Source: Gordius sp. MW1 (taxonomy: Eukaryota; Nematomorpha; Gordioida; Gordea; Gordiidae). From it: a stretch of 64,000 bases of DNA. Under the pieces are notes generated by a model. That model was given only the letters and a program-made list of their open reading frames with translations, ran no database searches and was not told the DNA's origin. Made by a program: the position numbers and the translations under genes. Positions 59,670-64,000 of the stretch are shown here, in pieces. The DNA lies in contig OZ038531.1 in NCBI GenBank assembly GCA_964036665.1, positions 21,968,591 through 22,032,590 of the forward strand, written 5' to 3'. Position 1 is the stretch's first letter. Each line of letters opens with the position of its first letter.

Positions 59670-60143
59670 TCTATATATATAAAAATCTAAGTCCCTTTTT
59701 TTGAACGCTAATAACTTTTAGAGTTCTCAACCGATTGCCACCAAATTTGGCCAGATTTTTGCCTTAGCATTGTAGATGGTTTATAGATACTTTTTATCAA
59801 CCTGCGACAGCGGGAACCCTGTTTTTTGGTAGTCTATACTGCCATCTAGCGGAATATCTATACTACGTTTTTTGTACTTATTTATCGTTATGGTGCTACT
59901 TATTGTCTTAAACTCTTTTGCACGATAGTTTTATCTTTTTTGTCTCAAGTTTTTACTCAACTACGCCCTTTTTCCACAGTATATAAAGCTGTAACAAATA
60001 AATATTCTCGATACCGTAAAACATCACCATTTTCTTAAATAAATATAACGCGCGCTTTTAGAAACATTCCCACGTTTCGTGCTTTGCTTTTAATTGTTTT
60101 TATGAAGTTCGGTAATTAATTACAACTACCAAAAAATCACATA
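59670..60143 (+). mobile_element. Helitron 5' end segment
   Basis: A|TCTATATATATAAAAATC start, then CTAATAACTTTTAGAGTTCT, CGATTGCCACCAAATTTGG and TATCAACCTGCGACAG. Same leader as the next Helitron start 474 bp downstream. No 3' end of its own before that point. Confidence 0.75.
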
Positions 60144-61169
60144 TCTATATATATAAAAATGTAACTCCGTTTTCTTCGGCCTAACTCCTAAAGTTCTCGA
60201 CCGATTGCCACCAAATTTGGTCAGACTATTGCCCTAGAACCTTAGATGGTTTACAAGTACTTTTTATCAACCTGCGACAGCCTTAACCCTGTTTTTTGGT
60301 AGTCTCTAACTTGACTGAACTTTTCACGGGAGAAGATGTCTTCATACCATGTATCCCTTTAATTCCAACAGATATGCCCTTTGAATTTAAAAGATTGCAA
60401 TTTCCTTTCAAACTCGCATTTGCTATAACCATTAACAAAGCTCGAGGCCAGTCCCTTGCAATTTGTGGATCGATTTAGAAACAGATTGTTTCTCACATTG
60501 ACAATTATATGTTGCATGTTCGCGCTTCGGCAATCCACCAAATATCTATATCTACACAGAAAATAACATGACCAAAAATATTGTCTATCCCTAAGCATTA
60601 TAGCAATTTGTTCCTTTCTAAAGCAGAAGTTAACCTGCGAAGCATCTCTTACCTGAACCTACACCCTCTTTATAACGCCTCACTACTTTTCTGCATGAAT
60701 AATTAAAGTTAGTATTATTTCTATTTATCCACTCATAACTTTTAGCAATTACCATTAAAGCCCATTTATTTTATTCGCGTATAATCACCTTTTAAATTCT
60801 ATAATTTTATATTTCTTTTAGCATTTCTCCCCTTATTATTACGCCAGAGTATTATAACCAAATTTGACGAGACATTAACAAGAAGCTATAATACTGTACG
60901 TGTATTACCTTATTCTTCATAAGACCTATCTTTGGTTTACCCTTTATCCATCAACTTTCCCTTGCAGGTTTTTTACTATTTACATCATTTTTTTACATTA
61001 TACTTTCAGCCAAAATCTTCATACAGCTCTTTATTACCCATACATTCTTATAAGCTTTTTATATTTTATTTCATATATGACCCCATTTTAGATAAGTCTT
61101 AGTAATAGGTTATACTTATTTAACCACTTAAGGACTGAGCCAATGCAACGCTTGGCCGGGCACAGCTAG
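60144..61169 (+). mobile_element. Helitron deletion derivative with both ends
   Basis: 5' end A|TCTATATATATAAAAATG and 3' end GGCCGGGCACAGCTAG|T with a GC hairpin before it, the standard Helitron termini (A/T insertion site). Frame 60296-60478 keeps the last part of the PIF1-type helicase (MPFEFKRLQFPFKLAFAITI, NKARGQSL). The rest of Rep/helicase is deleted. Its 3' end matches the fragment at 5591. Confidence 0.88.
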
Positions 61170-61200
61170 TATATATATATATATATAATATATATATAAA

Positions 61201-61232
<32 letters not shown>
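61170..61232. repeat. (TA)n microsatellite
   Basis: TA dinucleotides with few interruptions, directly after the Helitron 3' end. Confidence 0.9.
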
Positions 61233-61729
61233 TAATTCTTGATGATTAATATTTAAATTGCATAGCACATTAATTAAAATTATAATTTATCGTTAAATTA
61301 TTATCTAACCATCCCCCCACCCCCAATAATCATTATTGACCCCGCCCCTCTAATTTAAATCATTATTTATGATTAAGATGGTGCCTTCAACATATTTTCT
61401 ACCAAGATATAATAAAATAAAATATCGAGAGTCTTTAATTGGAAGCTAGGTTTAAATGTTGCATAATAATCACGTATCCTCTGGTTATATTTTTTAAGGG
61501 GTTTGACGAAAAGCGAAATAAGCCAGAACTAACAGGAACATTTTTTAATTGAATGCTTTTATATTTATAGTAGCAACGGCTGTTTTGATTATTTTTATAT
61601 TAATGTTATATAGCAGAGATCTAAAATTTGATCAAATTTTTTTTACTTAATTTACTTTTAATCACCTCATTTGACTTATAATTTTAATAATTTTGAAATT
61701 AATGGTAGGTACTAGCTCTTTCCCAAAGC

Positions 61730-61890
61730 CATAGGCGTGGCCAGTGGGAGGCAGGGAGGGGTCGCTGCCGGCCCTTAAATCAGAAAAGCCGTTTAAATTT
61801 GGTGTAATTAAAATTGAATTATCTATCATTTGGCCCCTCATTAAATCTTAATTGCCCCCCCCCTTAATTTCAATCCGGGTTACGCCCATG
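61730..61890. mobile_element. MITE family 1 copy
   Basis: CATAGGCGTGGCCAGTGGG to CGGGTTACGCCCATG, reverse-oriented interior (GCCCTTAAATCAG, TTGCCCCCCCCCTTAATTT). Confidence 0.75.
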
Positions 61891-62063
61891 CCCAAAACCA
61901 CACCATTTAGTAGTAATGTTAATTCTATCGTTTCTAAGCCTTAAACCAATAGAATGATATAAACAATAATTCATTGATTTAAACTTTTTAACCTTACTTC
62001 ACGTGTTGAAGTTTACCATGAATACAAATCTTTTAAAGATCATAATTTAATTTCAAAAATAAC

Positions 62064-62898
62064 ACTGGTCAACAAATAATGGACTTGTGAAATCAACCGG
62101 CAAACTGTTTGCAGATTCTGATAGAGTTTTTCACGGTGAACACAAATATGTCTTTAATTTTTTCCCTATACGTCAAGTTTTTTAGATATAAGCTGTCAAA
62201 GTTGCCAAAAACGCGATTTTAGCGTTTTTCAAACGTCAATAACTTGCAAATTAGTTGGTAAATTTTTGTTTAAAAGATTTAATTCGTAGATATAAGGGAG
62301 AGAAATGTATTCACAATTTTTTTTATCCTAGTACTTTTACTTTTTAAATTATATACAAAATTAACTATCCCTATCTTTTACATTGACAAATTACACCAGA
62401 CTTGAGGGCGCCCTCCCTTCTCTTCAACACTAGGAATTAAGTGCGTGTTGTTGATTTGGTAATAGTAGTAGTAGAGTAGATATAGTAGAGTAGATAAACA
62501 ACAACACAAACAACAACACGCACTTAATTCCTAGTGTTGAAGAAAGAGAAGGGAGGGCGCCCTCAAGTCTGGTGTAATTTGTCAATATAAAAGATAGGGA
62601 TAGTTAATTTTGTATATAATTTAAAAAGCAAAAGTGCTAGGATTAAAAAAAATTGTGAATACATTCCTCTCCCCTATATCTACGTATTAAATCTATTAAA
62701 TAAAATTTATACCGACTAATTTGCAAGTAATTGACGTTTGAAAAACGCTAAAATCGCGTTTTTGGCAACTTTGACAGCGAATATTTAAAAAACTTGACGT
62801 ATAGGGAAAAAACTAAAAACATATTTGTGTTCACCGAGAAAAACTATACCAGAATCTGCAAACAGTTTGCCGGTTGATTTTTTTTTGTTGAACCGTGT
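62064..62898. mobile_element. 835-bp near-perfect foldback element
   Basis: Two arms of about 390 bp are inverted copies (for example GATTCTGATAGAG vs its complement, AAAAACGCGATTTTAGCG, AGGGCGCCCTC, TTCCTAGTGTTGAAG). They flank a short GTAGTAGTAGAGTAGATA spacer at about 62460-62500. Ends CACTGGTCAACAA and TTGTTGAACCGTG lie between TAA triplets, which would fit a PIF/Harbinger-type 3-bp duplication (weak). No coding frame. Confidence 0.85.
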
Positions 62899-63779
62899 AA
62901 TTAACTTGTTCAATTTTCGCCAAGTTTCAAAAATTTTGCTATGGTTGATTATCAAAAGACAAGTTTAATCAAAACCTGTTATATAAGAGCTTTGGGAATT
63001 TGCTTTAGATTAGCTGTGGTTACATAAGCTAAGTGTCTTCCTTAAAAATTGTCGTAGTCTGACCAAAGAGAGAAGTTTTTTTAGTTTTAATTGATTTTAT
63101 ATAAATATATAATAAATTTATTATTATAAATCGATGTTGCAAAACAAATTTTGGTAAATTTCTATATAATGACCTAAAATAAATATTAATTAAAATATTT
63201 ATTTTATTCTTGTTTTTTGTGAAGTGGCTTTAATTAACATTCATATATATTTACAAAGTGGGAGTAAAAATATAAAATTGAACAAAAGAATCTCAAAACA
63301 AATGTTTATTTAGTTCCTTGGTTAGTTCTTCTCGCAGAACGGGAGGCCTCGGGTCAGTCTGACCTATGCTTGAAGCAAAATGAATATATTTTGTCCCAGC
63401 CCAAATTTCTCTTGAATTCACTCTGACGAATCTTGCTTTCAGTACTTCATAAGCACTTTAACAGATTATAAAATAATAATTATATATTCAAACGTTAAAG
63501 ATATTATAATCCATTCATATAGAATTCCAAAATATAGAAGAAATCAGAATAAATTAGATAAACATTATTTAACACTAAGAATATCTCAATAACAAAAACT
63601 CACTCCAGCAAGCACATTAATGGTCGACCTATAGATGCTCTAAGTCAATTTAAATGCGTCAATTATCGACAACAATTTAATCTTCAATTCTTCCAATTTA
63701 TCCTGTAGCGTTGCCTTAATTGATTTAATTGACCACCAAGCATACCTCGAGGTATCACCACTAAACTTAATTGATTTCA
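62899..63779. other. AT-rich sequence, possibly part of an LTR
   Basis: No gene seen. The right part may belong to the LTR suggested below; its left edge could not be placed. Confidence 0.35.
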
Positions 63780-63923
63780 ATTAATATATGTGTATATAAA
63801 GGAATTTTATATACACCAGTTACTCACTTTGTTCTCGCATGCAATTTACTTTAATTGGATATTTAATAAAGTATTTATTACTTTATCCTTGTGGTATTAT
63901 TTAACCCGAAATTGGTGACCCCG
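63780..63923 (+). mobile_element. Probable LTR 3' part and primer-binding site at window edge
   Basis: A TATA-like TGTATATAAAGG (63790), a poly-A signal AATAAAG (63866) and, at 63912, TTGGTGACCCCG, the form seen at the primer-binding site of BEL/Pao-type and some other LTR elements. The spacing fits U3-R-U5 followed by the primer site. The element would continue beyond the window, so its state cannot be judged. Confidence 0.45.
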
Positions 63924-64000
63924 CTCGGGGGAGCCATATATATTTTTTTTTAACCTCCCCCTTGAATACGCCCTTAAATGTTAGGCACTATTTTTGTCAA

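Overview
The window is nuclear DNA of an AT-rich invertebrate animal. Two host genes carry spliceosomal GT-AG introns and belong to animal families (a SLAIN microtubule plus-end protein and an SLC6 neurotransmitter-type transporter). A third, tiny gene is possible. Everything else that can be named is repeat: RTE-type and restriction-like-endonuclease LINEs, a Penelope-like element, Helitrons, several hAT-type non-autonomous elements, two abundant MITE families, large foldbacks, tandem arrays and the edge of a probable LTR element. I could not name the species. All comparisons were made by eye from the sequence.

Layout. 0.5-8.2 kb: a deletion-bearing RTE LINE, a Penelope-like element split by an unclassified composite element (termini CTCGGGCCTTCGG and TTGCATAGCAAT), a second composite copy with a ~110-bp tandem array, a Helitron 3' end, a LINE 3' end and short tandem repeats. 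8.66-9.86 kb: a hAT-type element with an exact 8-bp target duplication and a poly-G/poly-C palindromic core. 11.5-13.6 kb: a small two-exon gene converging on, and overlapping, a six-exon SLAIN gene with introns of only 34-106 nt. 13.7-16.1 kb: composite foldback, then a region flanked by direct repeats. 18.1-22.4 kb: a decayed autonomous Helitron. 24.6-33.4 kb and 36.2-43.0 kb: two diverged copies of one segment (an old tandem duplication), told apart by private insertions of LINEs, MITEs and foldbacks. 43.0-47.1 kb: another composite element, a hairpin MITE, a hAT-type element with GAGAC-repeat ends and a dispersed repeat.

47.6-55.6 kb (minus strand): a 13-exon SLC6 gene predicting 605 residues, closest in motifs to glycine transporters. 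Its last five introns each carry one repeat, and the one in intron 12 contains a hammerhead ribozyme motif. 56.5-64 kb: a second GAGAC hAT copy with exact target duplication, MITEs, Helitron ends in tandem, an 835-bp foldback and a probable LTR/primer-binding site at the right edge.

Functionally the host genes look unrelated: SLAIN acts at growing microtubule ends, SLC6 at the plasma membrane. The points most worth checking are the composite element family, the hammerhead foldback, the ultra-short introns and the old segmental duplication.
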